Shown in pieces: positions 1 through 8,662 of a stretch of 30,433 nt of DNA. The notes under the pieces were generated by a model. The model was given only the letters and a program-made list of their open reading frames with translations. It was not told the origin of the DNA and did no database searches. Source of the stretch: a virus; the IMG/VR virus record IMGVR_UViG_3300044712_000322, positions 1 through 30,433 of that record; one strand, given 5' to 3'. The translations under genes were made by a program, and so were the position numbers. Position 1 is the stretch's first letter; each line of letters begins with the position of its first letter.

Positions 1-1593
1 AATAAATGAAATAATATCATCTGCGTATTTTGTAGGATACAACTCACTTGAAAAACTAGAACCTGTAATTCTAGTAGGTAATTTTCTAGTTACTAACATA
101 TTTAATTTACGATCTGAAATTTGCTGTGAACCTTTTATATTTACAAATAAAGTTTGAACCGTAGTTACATTTCCAAAATCTAATTGACTAACTGAAGATA
201 CAGAATATAAATCCTGCCATCTAACCTCATCATAAATTTGAAATCCGGCGATAGGATCAATTGCAGTTAAACGTCTAGCTTTTACAGCGCATCGGCCTGT
301 AAAGGTTGGAATACATTTTAGAGTTATTCCAAGGCTCAAATCATCTGTATAATTCCATAATAAGCTTCCACCAAATGTTTCAGAACTGCCAATAGGTGTA
401 TCTGTGCTATCAATAGGAGTTATTGAAACTTCAATTGCTACCGGAATAGCTGTTTTTGTAGTTCCATCGTCTTTATAAATTCCGTTTGGTGCAGTAAAAT
501 TGCACCAAACTTCCTCATTATTTTCTTTTGTAATTATGAAAGAACCGATAAATGCATCTGCTGAGGATAATAAATGAGCAGATATATAACCGCTATCCGT
601 AGAAGTTGAAATTAAAATATACCAGTCAGGATTAAATGAAGGATCACTTACAGTAATTTCTAAAGCGCTTACTGCTGTAATTGTATAAGTTCCATTGTAA
701 TCATAAATAATTTCGCCGTAATCTGGACTATGACGATCTAAAACATAACCAATTGCATTAGTTACAACAACAGGTTGGCCGATAGCAAAAAAAGTAGTAA
801 AATCAAGTCCGCTTGTAGGTGTAGCTACTATTTTATAATCATGAGTAAATTTTATATTACCAGATCCATAAATAGTAGCTACACTATCTACGCCTAAAAT
901 TTGATTATTAACTGAAGATGAACGATAAACATTTTTTATTTCTAAATCAATTGCTTTACCTATTCTTAACTGCGGTTCATCGCCAGAATTAGGCGATGTA
1001 AAGGCACCGTAAATTTCTAAAGAAGAATTTCTAATATCACTAACTAAAGTAGTATCTTCTCTTATATCTTCTGTGACAAAAGCACCTCTGCCGATGCACA
1101 TATAAGAATGTTCATATTGATTATTATCTATAAAAAATTTATAAGGCAATCCAATCAAATCCGGAGTTGATCTTACTTGTCCAAAAATATCCGGAATTCT
1201 TGCATTAATTCTAGCTTTATTGGAACGTTCACTTAAAGCATTGTTTGGAGATTGGCTTTCACCTGTTCTTAAAGCAGGAAGTGGAATTTTTGGTTTTGGC
1301 GTAAATATTACAACAGCTAAAACAATTAATGAAACGATTAAACCAACTGTTGCAAATTCACCAGGATAAAGCACAACATAAAAAGGCCCTTCTAATTTAT
1401 TTAAATTTTCAACATCTTTTTCATCGTTTGGCGTTACATCTAATGTTTCACAAACGGATTTGTTATAAAGTCTTGCGTTAGTAGGCCATTCGTTAAAATG
1501 ATCTAATAAAAAATCTAAAATATTATCACAGTCATATTCAATCCACGTTTTAGGATCTAAAACATTATCACAAATTATAATCTTTCTTGACAT
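1..1593 (-). CDS. Tail tip / host-specificity protein, TipJ (lambda J-like), partial
   Basis: The reading frame opens with ATG at 1593 after GAGG in a good position and stays open to the left edge, so the C-terminal part is missing (531 codons seen). The first 80 residues fit the N-terminus of TipJ-family tail tip proteins: a DHFNEW segment, then DVTPNDEKDVENLNKLEGPF and a VVLYPGE turn. A hydrophobic segment follows (about residues 83-99, FATVGLIVSLIVLAVVIF), a common feature of this family, then PALRTGE and SNKARINARIPDIFGQVR, as in J-like proteins near the start of the hub. Known role of the family: baseplate hub and receptor contact at the distal end of a siphovirus tail. It is the last gene of the minor tail cluster and overlaps the NlpC/P60 gene by 26 bases. 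Identification rests on these motifs and on gene order. Confidence 0.85.
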   Translation of the reverse strand, partial: MSRKIIICDNVLDPKTWIEYDCDNILDFLLDHFNEWPTNARLYNKSVCETLDVTPNDEKDVENLNKLEGPFYVVLYPGEFATVGLIVSLIVLAVVIFTPKPKIPLPALRTGESQSPNNALSERSNKARINARIPDIFGQVRSTPDLIGLPYKFFIDNNQYEHSYMCIGRGAFVTEDIREDTTLVSDIRNSSLEIYGAFTSPNSGDEPQLRIGKAIDLEIKNVYRSSSVNNQILGVDSVATIYGSGNIKFTHDYKIVATPTSGLDFTTFFAIGQPVVVTNAIGYVLDRHSPDYGEIIYDYNGTYTITAVSALEITVSDPSFNPDWYILISTSTDSGYISAHLLSSADAFIGSFIITKENNEEVWCNFTAPNGIYKDDGTTKTAIPVAIEVSITPIDSTDTPIGSSETFGGSLLWNYTDDLSLGITLKCIPTFTGRCAVKARRLTAIDPIAGFQIYDEVRWQDLYSVSSVSQLDFGNVTTVQTLFVNIKGSQQISDRKLNMLVTRKLPTRITGSSFSSELYPTKYADDIISFI

Positions 1594-1939
1594 TATAAAA
1601 CCTCACTTGATTAAAGCTAACCGAGAATGTTTCCACATACGTCCATTCTACGCCTTTTTCCGTGATATGTAGAACTTTACCATTGATCCAAATTCCAACG
1701 TGGGGCTGCTTTCGCCAGATCTGAAACAAGGCCAAACACGGGCCGGTAGGGGTGCCCACAGGCTCAAACACGGCTAGATCGTGGGCACTGAGCCGCCGCT
1801 GTCCAGGTGCCCTTAAAACGCCGTTTAACGGGCCTGAAATGTCTTGATTGAATAAATCTTTCCATACTTCGCATACAAAATGAGCACAATTGTATTCAGA
1901 TTCATCATAAATTTTATCGAAATATTTATCTAAGTTCAC
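1568..1939 (-). CDS. NlpC/P60-type tail assembly peptidase (lambda K-like)
   Basis: A 123-residue protein with the NlpC/P60 signature: YNCAHFVCEVW places the nucleophile at Cys18, and KQPHVGIWI places the partner histidine at His80, with a second histidine at 91. The family cleaves peptidoglycan cross-bridge bonds. In siphoviruses the lambda K-like member sits between the L and J genes and acts in tail tip assembly or cell-wall penetration. The start is GTG at 1939, overlapping the TGA of the preceding gene as GTGA, which supports translational coupling. The middle (about 1690-1830) is clearly richer in G and C than the flanks. The lambda Mov34/JAB part is absent, so this is the peptidase domain only. 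Confidence 0.8.
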   Translation of the reverse strand: MNLDKYFDKIYDESEYNCAHFVCEVWKDLFNQDISGPLNGVLRAPGQRRLSAHDLAVFEPVGTPTGPCLALFQIWRKQPHVGIWINGKVLHITEKGVEWTYVETFSVSFNQVRFYNVKKDYNL

Positions 1940-2436
1940 AGCAAACCGCGCAGCATCGGGAAACGGTCAATGGCGTAAATTTCACCTGTTTTATTAATAT
2001 TCAATGAAGGCGCTTTGGCTTCAAATAAAGCGCCTTGCTTATTAAAAGTAAATTGTTTAATTTCTAAAACAATAGGACCATATAGAACGTTTAATAAATC
2101 GTCGCTTCTAAATGTTCTATATTTTAAAGTAGGCTTAATTCCAAATCCATTAGCTGCTTCAACTAAATCTAATTCGTTAGGAACAATTTCGCCCAAATCG
2201 CCTAATTGAATTTTAATAATTTGATCTAAATCGTCTAAATCATTTGATAAAGAAGTTTTCATAGGGCAATAATCGAAGGTATGGACAGAAGTATCTTCTA
2301 ATGTTACAGTAACACCGTTTGTTGCATTTCTAACTAAATAATAAATCTTGCTAAAATTAGGATGGGATATTTCCAATAATTCTAATTGAACAACAGAAGA
2401 TTTTGATTTTAGAAAGAATTCAGTGTATGCACTCAT
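1936..2436 (-). CDS. Minor tail protein, DUF1833 family (lambda L position)
   Basis: A 166-residue protein. The opening SAYTEFFLKSKSSVVQLELLEISHPNF, the YLVRN segment and the later TPTLKYRTFRSDD-like stretch with GPIVLEIKQFTFN followed by a C-terminal FPMLRGLL resemble DUF1833 proteins. These lie between the M-like and NlpC-like genes of TipJ-type siphoviruses. The role is inferred from position: a component of the tail tip complex around the distal tube. The ATG at 2436 overlaps the upstream TGA (ATGA), and its own stop overlaps the next GTG. No catalytic motif is visible. Confidence 0.72.
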   Translation of the reverse strand: MSAYTEFFLKSKSSVVQLELLEISHPNFSKIYYLVRNATNGVTVTLEDTSVHTFDYCPMKTSLSNDLDDLDQIIKIQLGDLGEIVPNELDLVEAANGFGIKPTLKYRTFRSDDLLNVLYGPIVLEIKQFTFNKQGALFEAKAPSLNINKTGEIYAIDRFPMLRGLL

Positions 2437-2846
2437 GTTAAGCCGCCGAATGTATAAGCCGCCGAAATATTGCCAGCGTCTAAAGCAATTGGTTTAACTT
2501 CTAATGTTGCACCTAAAACAAACGCCAAGCCTTTTTGACTTTTTAAACCAAAAGTTCCTGGCAAAAAGTGGCATTCGTGAGTTGTTAAAGTATAAGGATT
2601 ATCAACATACAAATCAATATTGAAAGGCAAAGAACCGTTTTCTAAAACAACTTTATAAAATACTCGCATATAATTATATTGCTCTGGAGTTAAAGTCCAT
2701 TGAACAGAAAGCCTAAAAGTTCCATTTAAAATATCTTTTCTGAATTTAGATGCACCGCCGTCTAAATCGACAGATAAAATATCTTTAGGATCTAAAAAAG
2801 AATATCCGTCTTTATCTGGAGGAAGAATTAATTTTTGAATTGGCAT
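2433..2846 (-). CDS. Minor tail protein (lambda M position)
   Basis: A 137-residue protein placed directly after the tape measure gene, where lambda-like phages carry the distal tail protein M. It has the character of that group: LSVQWTLTPEQYNYMRVFYK resembles the central 'tLtpeqy..l..Fy' segment of small tail-tip proteins, followed by a beta-rich half containing GSLPFNIDLYVDN and a small-residue tail ending TFGGLT. The start ATG at 2846 shares its A with the tape measure stop. Assignment is by position and by this segment; no enzyme motif is seen. Confidence 0.62.
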   Translation of the reverse strand: MPIQKLILPPDKDGYSFLDPKDILSVDLDGGASKFRKDILNGTFRLSVQWTLTPEQYNYMRVFYKVVLENGSLPFNIDLYVDNPYTLTTHECHFLPGTFGLKSQKGLAFVLGATLEVKPIALDAGNISAAYTFGGLT

Positions 2847-5800
2847 TACCTTTGCCTCGCTGCGGTTGTATTTCGGTCAATTGATTTAGAAATGGTTGAA
2901 TTTGGATTTGCAATATCTGAAGAAACTAAAGTAGGAACATCACGCCGAATAGCTTGTCTTGCTTCATCCCTAGCAATAATTTTAACTCTATTTTCATCCA
3001 TGCTAACATCAAATTCTTTAGAAGTTCCGTAATTTTCAATTTTAACAAGCATTGTAGAACCAGCGCCGACAGCACCTAAATTTTCGCCTCGATTCATGGC
3101 ATCCAAAATAGGTCTATGGCGTGCTGTTGCCGAAGCATTCATAACAGTTTCACGGCCTTTTTCATTGACCATAATCATTTGTGGACCGCCCGGAACTTCA
3201 CCACCGGTCCAATAACCTCCACCAAATTGCGTAGAAGAAATTTTAGCGACATTAGCGGCGGTTAGAACGGCAGTAGAAGCCGCCATGATGTAGCTGTAGG
3301 GTGGCGGAAGACTAGCAAGCGCCTTTTGCACACCTAAGATACCGTCAATCGTAGCTTGAGCAATTGCGGCGGCTTTACCGATTTCGAAAACTTGCCTAGA
3401 ACCTGAATTCTGCAAAGCTGCAAAATTTCCAAAGAAAGTAGAAGCCATTTGTAAACGATCTTCAGAATATTTTAAATCAGCTTTCTTTTTTAATTGAAAT
3501 GATGTTTTTTCACTAATTAAGTCTTTTTGCCTTAATTGATCAACTTGACTATAAAAAATTTCACGCTGTTTTAATTGATCATCAAACGCTTCTTGTGTTC
3601 CATCAAACATATTTCCAAACAAACTAATTTTAGCAGCGGACATATCAATGTTACTGGCCCCGCCAGCCATCAATAAAACTAACGCTTCTAATTGAGCTTT
3701 AAATAAATTTGTTTTACCGATTAAATCATCATAAATTTTATTTTGCTCTTGATTAACTAGATTCTTTTGTAAAATAGCACTTATTTCATCTTTATATGTT
3801 TTTTCTTGATCACTAGATAAAATAATACCTTTTGTTAACAATTCGTTACGAATTTGTTGCATTCTGTTTTCAATTTGTTGAGCTTGACCAACAAAATTCA
3901 ACAATTCGTTTTCTTGCGCCAATCCTTTATTAATTTCTCTTAAAGGATCAATTGCACTAATATAAACATTTTTAGCAATTAAAATATTTTTATTAAATTG
4001 ATCTTGTGTAATTAAACCTTGCGTTAATAAAATAGAATTCGCTTGAATTGTATTGTTTAAATTAATTAAGGATCCGGCAGCATCTTCATAAATTTTGTTT
4101 GCTTCGGATTGAACTTTTTTATTTGTTTCATTAATTAAAATTTGTTCTCTAAAAGCGTTTGTTTCTTCTTCAGTTAATTTAATTCCATTTTTGCTATTTT
4201 TTAACTTCTTATCACCAAGTCTTAATTCAATTTCAGTCATTTTTAAATAAGCTGCGTGCGCAGGACCAACAATACCAAAAGCGTCTGCTTCTTTATTTAA
4301 TTCCGCAGTAATACGAGCTAATAACTTAGCTCTAGTCTCTTGATCTTCCAATTCCTTTTTATCAACCGCCGCTTTAGGCGCAGCGCCAGCCGGACGCAGT
4401 TTGGAAGTAGTGTCTACTAATTTTGCAGTTTGCTTTTCAGCTTCTTCTACACCCCTTGCCCATTTTTCAAGCGGAGTTTCGGCAGCTTGCATTTTTGAAG
4501 CTGTTTCTGCGGCAGCGATACCTAAATTTGTTAATACTAAAACCTGTTCCGTTGCATTTTTTAACTCTAGTGTAGAAGCGCCTGATTTTTTTAATTCTTC
4601 TAAGTTTTTTACAGCTTTTGCAACTTTTTCGCTATATTCATAAACAGCACGTTTTTCTAATTCTAAATTAATCAATTGCAAAGTTTCAGCTACAGTAGCT
4701 AAAATAAATCCAACACCTTGAATTGTTCTTTTTAAAAATTTAAAACCTGCATCCGCGCCAAATAAATTTTCTGATAAAGTAAAAACTTCCTTAGCCAAAT
4801 CTTTAAAAGCAGTTCCTAAAATAACCGTAGAAGGCGAAAGTCTTAATATAACATCTGCAATTGTTGTAACTCCACTTGCCAAAGAACTAAAAATACCTGT
4901 TTTCTTTTCTAACTCTCCCATTGCTTCAATTGCTTTATTCTTCATAATAGTCAAACTTTGATTTAAAGTAGGAATTGTTTTAGCAAACTTTTTATCAATT
5001 TCATCTGCCGCACCTGCCAAACCTTTACGCAAAACATCGGCGGTAATCTTACCTTGCGGAGCGAGTTTAAGCAATTCGCCACGAGTTACGCCTAATTGCT
5101 TTGCAATAGCGTCTGCAACTGTGGGCATTAATTCCATTACAGACCTAAATTCATCACCATCTAATTTACCTTTGTTGAATGCCTGTGATAATTGTAACAA
5201 ACCAGACGCAGCCTCACCCGTATTAGCACCAGAAACAATCAATGCTTTATTTACAGTTTCAGTTAATCTTAAAGTTTCTTCCTGACTAGCGCCCAATTGC
5301 ATTAAAGCAAGATCAAACCTAGAAAAAGCCTTTGCTGTTTCTTCAACAGGAACACGAGTTTTATTTGCAATTTGAAAAACACGTTCAGAAACTTCTGCTA
5401 ACTGTTCCTCTGAAGTTGTAACAACCCTTAATTTATTTTCAAGATCAACATAAGCATTGCCAAGTTGCAAAAGTTCTCTAATGCTTACATAAGCAGCCGC
5501 TATTTGCAAAAGACGAGAAATTAGCGGACTGAAGGAACTGCCCACAGATTCATTTGAAGCAGCGGCACGCCTAGAAGCTTCCTCCTGGCGCTTCTGCGCA
5601 GCCTCAAGCCGCATGTGAGCTAGCGCGGCTCGGTCTGTGGCAGCGGCAAGCCTTTGCGCTGTGGTCTGCGTTCTGTTTTGCGCAGCCGCCAAGCGTTCCG
5701 TAGCTAATGCATTTTTATCAATAACATTTAAATTCTTTTGCAAGCGCTCAATTTGTTTATTTGAAATTTGAGCGGCAGCTCCAATAGAAATAATTTTTTC

Positions 5801-5854
5801 AGAAATAGATGAATCAATTTTATCATCAATTTGGATAACGTAACCATCACTCAT
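2846..5854 (-). CDS. Tape measure protein
   Basis: At 1002 residues this is the largest gene in the window. Residues about 120-270 match the tape-measure N-terminal domain (TIGR02675 type): ENKLRVVTTSEEQL, then VSERVFQIANKTRVPVEETA, LIVSGANTGEAASGLLQLSQ, LDGDEFRSVMELMPTVADAI and QGKITADVLRKGL. The first 110 residues are a charged coiled coil rich in Ala and Arg (repeating RLAAA and RLEAA units), and this part lies in a GC-rich patch (5530-5700). A hydrophobic stretch (GVGFILATVAETLQLI) and a Gly-rich C-terminal segment (TQFGGGYWTGGEVPGGPQMI) follow. Known role: sets tail length and is ejected during DNA delivery. The ATG overlaps the previous stop as ATGA, with GGGGA upstream. By the usual proportion (about 1.5 angstrom per residue) the tail would be roughly 150 nm long; this is an inference. 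Confidence 0.93.
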   Translation of the reverse strand: MSDGYVIQIDDKIDSSISEKIISIGAAAQISNKQIERLQKNLNVIDKNALATERLAAAQNRTQTTAQRLAAATDRAALAHMRLEAAQKRQEEASRRAAASNESVGSSFSPLISRLLQIAAAYVSIRELLQLGNAYVDLENKLRVVTTSEEQLAEVSERVFQIANKTRVPVEETAKAFSRFDLALMQLGASQEETLRLTETVNKALIVSGANTGEAASGLLQLSQAFNKGKLDGDEFRSVMELMPTVADAIAKQLGVTRGELLKLAPQGKITADVLRKGLAGAADEIDKKFAKTIPTLNQSLTIMKNKAIEAMGELEKKTGIFSSLASGVTTIADVILRLSPSTVILGTAFKDLAKEVFTLSENLFGADAGFKFLKRTIQGVGFILATVAETLQLINLELEKRAVYEYSEKVAKAVKNLEELKKSGASTLELKNATEQVLVLTNLGIAAAETASKMQAAETPLEKWARGVEEAEKQTAKLVDTTSKLRPAGAAPKAAVDKKELEDQETRAKLLARITAELNKEADAFGIVGPAHAAYLKMTEIELRLGDKKLKNSKNGIKLTEEETNAFREQILINETNKKVQSEANKIYEDAAGSLINLNNTIQANSILLTQGLITQDQFNKNILIAKNVYISAIDPLREINKGLAQENELLNFVGQAQQIENRMQQIRNELLTKGIILSSDQEKTYKDEISAILQKNLVNQEQNKIYDDLIGKTNLFKAQLEALVLLMAGGASNIDMSAAKISLFGNMFDGTQEAFDDQLKQREIFYSQVDQLRQKDLISEKTSFQLKKKADLKYSEDRLQMASTFFGNFAALQNSGSRQVFEIGKAAAIAQATIDGILGVQKALASLPPPYSYIMAASTAVLTAANVAKISSTQFGGGYWTGGEVPGGPQMIMVNEKGRETVMNASATARHRPILDAMNRGENLGAVGAGSTMLVKIENYGTSKEFDVSMDENRVKIIARDEARQAIRRDVPTLVSSDIANPNSTISKSIDRNTTAARQR

Positions 5855-6294
5855 TTTTTCCCCAAATCAATTTTAAAATTTTTAACGTATTTTTGCCCAA
5901 GCATTATAGCACGTTCAACAAATCCAGCCGGAGCTTGGGTAGAACTTCCACCGTTTAATTTTTCAATGTAATCAACTGCATTTACAATAAAAATACTTTC
6001 ACCTGGCTTTTTTTCACTTAAAATTAAAGCAGCTTCTTTATTTGCGAAACGCATGCTTTTTAATTTGGTAGAACCTCGTTTACCCATAAAATAAGGTTCA
6101 TGCGGAGTTTTCTCATAAGAACCTATAAAAACATCCCAATTTGACAATGCTGTGGAAGTATCAACAGGTGTTATTTCCGTTAAGTTATGATGAACAATCA
6201 AAGCACTTTCAATAGCACAGCGGTTACCCTCAAGTTTAAGAGTAACCGCTAGTTTGTCCATATCTAAGGCCAAATCATGTAATGTTTTTAACAT
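5851..6294 (-). CDS. HK97 gp10-like head-tail/tail completion protein
   Basis: A 147-residue protein with the pattern of HK97-gp10-like proteins: an N-terminal helix, then TEITPVDTSTALSNWDVFIG, which corresponds to the usual TPVDTGRARSNW motif, a central VNAVDYIEKLNGGSSTQAPAGFVERAI, which corresponds to the usual 'Y...lEyG.S.qaP.Gfv..a', and a basic end. This family normally sits with the head-tail connector genes. Here it lies between the tail chaperones and the tape measure gene, so a role in tail completion or initiation is possible. The gene follows the T frame by two bases and has GAGG upstream of ATG. Confidence 0.65.
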   Translation of the reverse strand: MLKTLHDLALDMDKLAVTLKLEGNRCAIESALIVHHNLTEITPVDTSTALSNWDVFIGSYEKTPHEPYFMGKRGSTKLKSMRFANKEAALILSEKKPGESIFIVNAVDYIEKLNGGSSTQAPAGFVERAIMLGQKYVKNFKIDLGKK

Positions 6295-6296
6295 AA

Positions 6297-6605
6297 TTAA
6301 GCCTCTGTTTGCTTCGATCTTTTTTTAGACCAATTTTTATAGCATTCGTCTAGTCTTCTTATAAAATATACCAAATTTTCCGTTTGAGTTTTATCAAATT
6401 CGTGATGCTCTGCATATTTAATAATGACTGACCAGGGAATGTAACCCGATTCGTTTCTATCAAATTGCAGATCTAAAAAACCATCAAAGTAAAGTGTTAA
6501 ATGCGATTTTAAAAACGGCTTGTTTGCTATTTTATCTGGAATGGGTTGACCCATTCTAACCGCTTGCTTTTTTAGGCTTTCCTCGCGGCTTGTAGGCATT
6601 TCCAA
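6297..6605 (-). CDS. Tail assembly chaperone T domain (expressed as a -1 frameshift product)
   Basis: The open frame has only TTG (6605) or ATG (6599) as possible starts and no convincing ribosome binding site, and it is open upstream as far as the slippery site at 6629. It is therefore best read as the T half of a G-T fusion made by -1 frameshifting. After the shift, reading resumes at 6629 and adds 110 codons, giving a 249-residue G-T protein. The sequence (SGYIPWSVIIKYAEHHEF and a C-terminal FIRRLDECYKNWSKKR) is typical of the second tail-chaperone domain, which binds the tape measure and recruits tube subunits. It is short, basic at the end and lies directly before the tail genes, as in lambda. 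Confidence 0.78.
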   Translation of the reverse strand: MEMPTSREESLKKQAVRMGQPIPDKIANKPFLKSHLTLYFDGFLDLQFDRNESGYIPWSVIIKYAEHHEFDKTQTENLVYFIRRLDECYKNWSKKRSKQTEA

Positions 6606-6625
6606 GCCGTAAAGGAAAACCTCAA

Positions 6626-7045
6626 TTAGTTTTTTTCTTCGGCCTTTAAATTAGCTTCTAAGAAATTCGCCATATCTGAAGATTTGGCGTTTAAAGCCTC
6701 GTAAAGTTCCGGAAGCTCTAAAAACAGTTCTAGCGCAGCTTCCTTGCTAAATGGAATATTCTTACCAGCTTCTTTTTGAATATTTCCCCAATTGTAAAGA
6801 AGGGAAGACACAAAAACGTCAACATTCAACTTATGCGCTTCTTCTTCAGAAATGCTTTTGTTGTCAATATCATTCTTAAAAGGTCGAGTCTTTGCTTCAA
6901 AAGTCTTAACCCATTTGGTATTACTTCGGCAAGCTCGCCCAATTACAAAGAAAGGAATACTACCGTCTTCATTAGGTTTAAATTTAATCGTAATGCCTTC
7001 TTCTTCTAAAACCTTACTAGTTTTAAACTGCTTGAAAATTGACAT
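6626..7045 (-). CDS. Tail assembly chaperone G
   Basis: A 139-residue protein immediately downstream of the tail tube gene. It has the features of the first tail chaperone frame: a short beta-rich start (EEEGITIKFKPNEDGSIPFFVIGRA), a middle with KTFEAKTRPFKNDID and a helical, acidic C-terminus rich in Leu, Ala and Glu. Its last codons are GAA AAA AAC TAA, which contain an exact A-AAA-AAC slippery heptamer in the correct phase, so a fraction of ribosomes should continue into the T frame. The ribosome binding site AAGGAA lies inside the tail of the terminator after the tube gene, which suggests it is translated from read-through transcripts and so kept low relative to the tube. Confidence 0.82.
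   Translation of the reverse strand: MSIFKQFKTSKVLEEEGITIKFKPNEDGSIPFFVIGRACRSNTKWVKTFEAKTRPFKNDIDNKSISEEEAHKLNVDVFVSSLLYNWGNIQKEAGKNIPFSKEAALELFLELPELYEALNAKSSDMANFLEANLKAEEKN
6629..6635 (-). other. Programmed -1 ribosomal frameshift site (A AAA AAC)
   Basis: On the minus strand the heptamer A AAA AAC occupies 6635-6629 with the codon phase required for -1 slippage, and the zero-frame stop TAA follows at once. In the -1 frame translation continues as CTA ATT GAG GTT and runs without a stop into the T domain ending at 6297. This is the established G/G-T mechanism of siphovirus tail chaperones. No strong downstream pseudoknot was recognised by eye. Confidence 0.85.
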
Positions 7046-7057
7046 TGTTTATTCCTT

Positions 7058-7089
7058 AAAAAATCGGAGCCGCTTAATTGCGGCTCCGA
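7058..7089 (-). terminator. Rho-independent terminator after the tail tube gene
   Basis: A perfect 10-bp stem (TCGGAGCCGC, six-base loop, GCGGCTCCGA) is followed on the minus strand by six T. It lies 20 bases after the stop of the tail tube gene and before the chaperone genes. Its T-run is directly followed by the AAGGAA ribosome binding site of G. Partial termination here would make the abundant tube protein in excess over the tail tip genes. Confidence 0.85.
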
Positions 7090-7108
7090 AGGTCTGAGCC
7101 TGAACAAA

Positions 7109-8647
7109 TTATACAGGCATTGCGATGTTGGGCAAGTAGCTAAAGAAAGTAGAAAGCAAAGTGTATTCGTTTCCGTTTTCGGCTGCGTTCATTTCAATAG
7201 GCAATTTAATAGCAGCGTCTTTTTCAACAGATAAACGGCCACCGCCTAAAGACATAAGCGGAATGTCAAAAACAAAACCAGCATTTTTATTAGCTAAAAT
7301 GACATTGAATCCAACATCTGAATTATTTCGAACAGCCGCAACAGCCGCAACAGTTGAGAAATAGGCTGTAATACTACCAGTAATTGCGAAATCACCAGCG
7401 GCGGCATCAAAAGCGCCCAAAACCCCAATTGCCTTATTTGGAGTAACGCCATTATTAATAACTAATTTACCATCGGTAACATAAGCAAATAAAGGCGCAC
7501 CATTAATATTTAATGGATCAACAATATTCATTTTCATACGGTAAACATCTGAAGAAGTATTAAAAGCGTCTTCATTTGCAGGATTAACACGAGTTCCGGC
7601 TTTAACGCCTTGGGTGCCCGTGCGAGTTTGATAATCAAGAGCAACAAAAGATAAATCAGCATTTAATTTGTCAGCTTCTGGAATGTTCAAAGTCAATTCA
7701 TTAGGAATAGCACCTAATAAATATTCGCTTTGAATTCCATCACCATCGTTACCTAACTGCCGTTCAAGCTGATAAGATCGGCGCTTAATCAAGGTAGAAA
7801 GTTCATTCTTGATTACTTTACCGAAGAAAATTTGAATAGACTTTCCAGTTCCTGCTTCCGTAGTAGCTGCAAAAGTGGTATCGTCAAAATCAATATAATC
7901 AGCCGTAACAGCTTTAACGCGAGCATATCCAGGCTTATTTACCGCAAATTTATTACCAACAGCATCGCCACCAATAAAAATCCATTCTCCAGGAATTAAA
8001 CCAAGAGTAGTTAAAGTAACAGCTAAGGAAGTCATACGAACATTGGAAGCAGAAGCGGTTAAAGAAATATCGTCAGAATCAAATTCAAATCCAACAGTTT
8101 CAATTTTTGCATCCGCAGGCGGGGCTGCTTCGTCAGTCTTAACCGCTGTGCCCACAATAGTGCCAGCCGTGCTGGAAGCTACTTTGTCTAAGCCGTTGTT
8201 AGCAGCTACGCCAAAGCCGCTCGCCATGAACAAGGAACCGGCCAAGAAAGCACCAAGACCGCTAGCGGCGGCATACGTCTTAGTCGCTCCTGTGACGCCG
8301 GTAAAGGCGATCTGCGCCCCATTGAAAGATTTCGTATTTGCCTTTTCGCGTGCATCGGCAAAGAAAAAGCCTTGAAGAAGCCGTTGCATGTTATTTTGCG
8401 TGAAATCGCTATTGAATCCGCCAGAAGCGTCTAAATCAGTCAAAACGCCTTTTTTAATCTGACGAGACGCATTAATCGGTTTACGTGCGACATTAGTAAA
8501 AGAACCGCCAAAATCAGAATATGAATTAGGTTCTAAACCATTCCAAATGGCGTCCGCTTCGGAAACGCCAGGAAGAAGTTTTAAACTAACTTCTTCAGCA
8601 AAAGCCAAGCCAGTGATATTAGAATCATGTTTATTAGGTGCGGTCAT
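7109..8647 (-). CDS. Major tail (tube) protein, Phage_tube_2-like, long form
   Basis: A 512-residue protein whose N-terminus follows the pattern of Phage_tube_2-type tube proteins: SNITGLAFAEEVSLKLLPGV, IWNGLEPNSYSDFGGSFTNV, ARKPINASRQIKKGVLTDLD, then SGGFNSDFTQNNMQRLLQGFFFAD. These segments cover about residues 8-105. The later half is beta-rich with repeated small residues and includes a stretch (IVGTA at about residue 164) also found in the Ig-domain protein at 10025. It is preceded by AGGGG seven bases before ATG and followed by a strong terminator, fitting a highly expressed structural gene. The length suggests additional surface domains beyond the tube core, though this cannot be shown from sequence alone. 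Confidence 0.85.
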   Translation of the reverse strand: MTAPNKHDSNITGLAFAEEVSLKLLPGVSEADAIWNGLEPNSYSDFGGSFTNVARKPINASRQIKKGVLTDLDASGGFNSDFTQNNMQRLLQGFFFADAREKANTKSFNGAQIAFTGVTGATKTYAAASGLGAFLAGSLFMASGFGVAANNGLDKVASSTAGTIVGTAVKTDEAAPPADAKIETVGFEFDSDDISLTASASNVRMTSLAVTLTTLGLIPGEWIFIGGDAVGNKFAVNKPGYARVKAVTADYIDFDDTTFAATTEAGTGKSIQIFFGKVIKNELSTLIKRRSYQLERQLGNDGDGIQSEYLLGAIPNELTLNIPEADKLNADLSFVALDYQTRTGTQGVKAGTRVNPANEDAFNTSSDVYRMKMNIVDPLNINGAPLFAYVTDGKLVINNGVTPNKAIGVLGAFDAAAGDFAITGSITAYFSTVAAVAAVRNNSDVGFNVILANKNAGFVFDIPLMSLGGGRLSVEKDAAIKLPIEMNAAENGNEYTLLSTFFSYLPNIAMPV

Positions 8648-8662
8648 TTTAGACCCCTTTCA

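Noticed and set aside
8043-8375. 110-codon plus-strand frame inside the tail tube gene
   Set aside because: Mirror of an Ala/Gly-rich coding region; no start signal.
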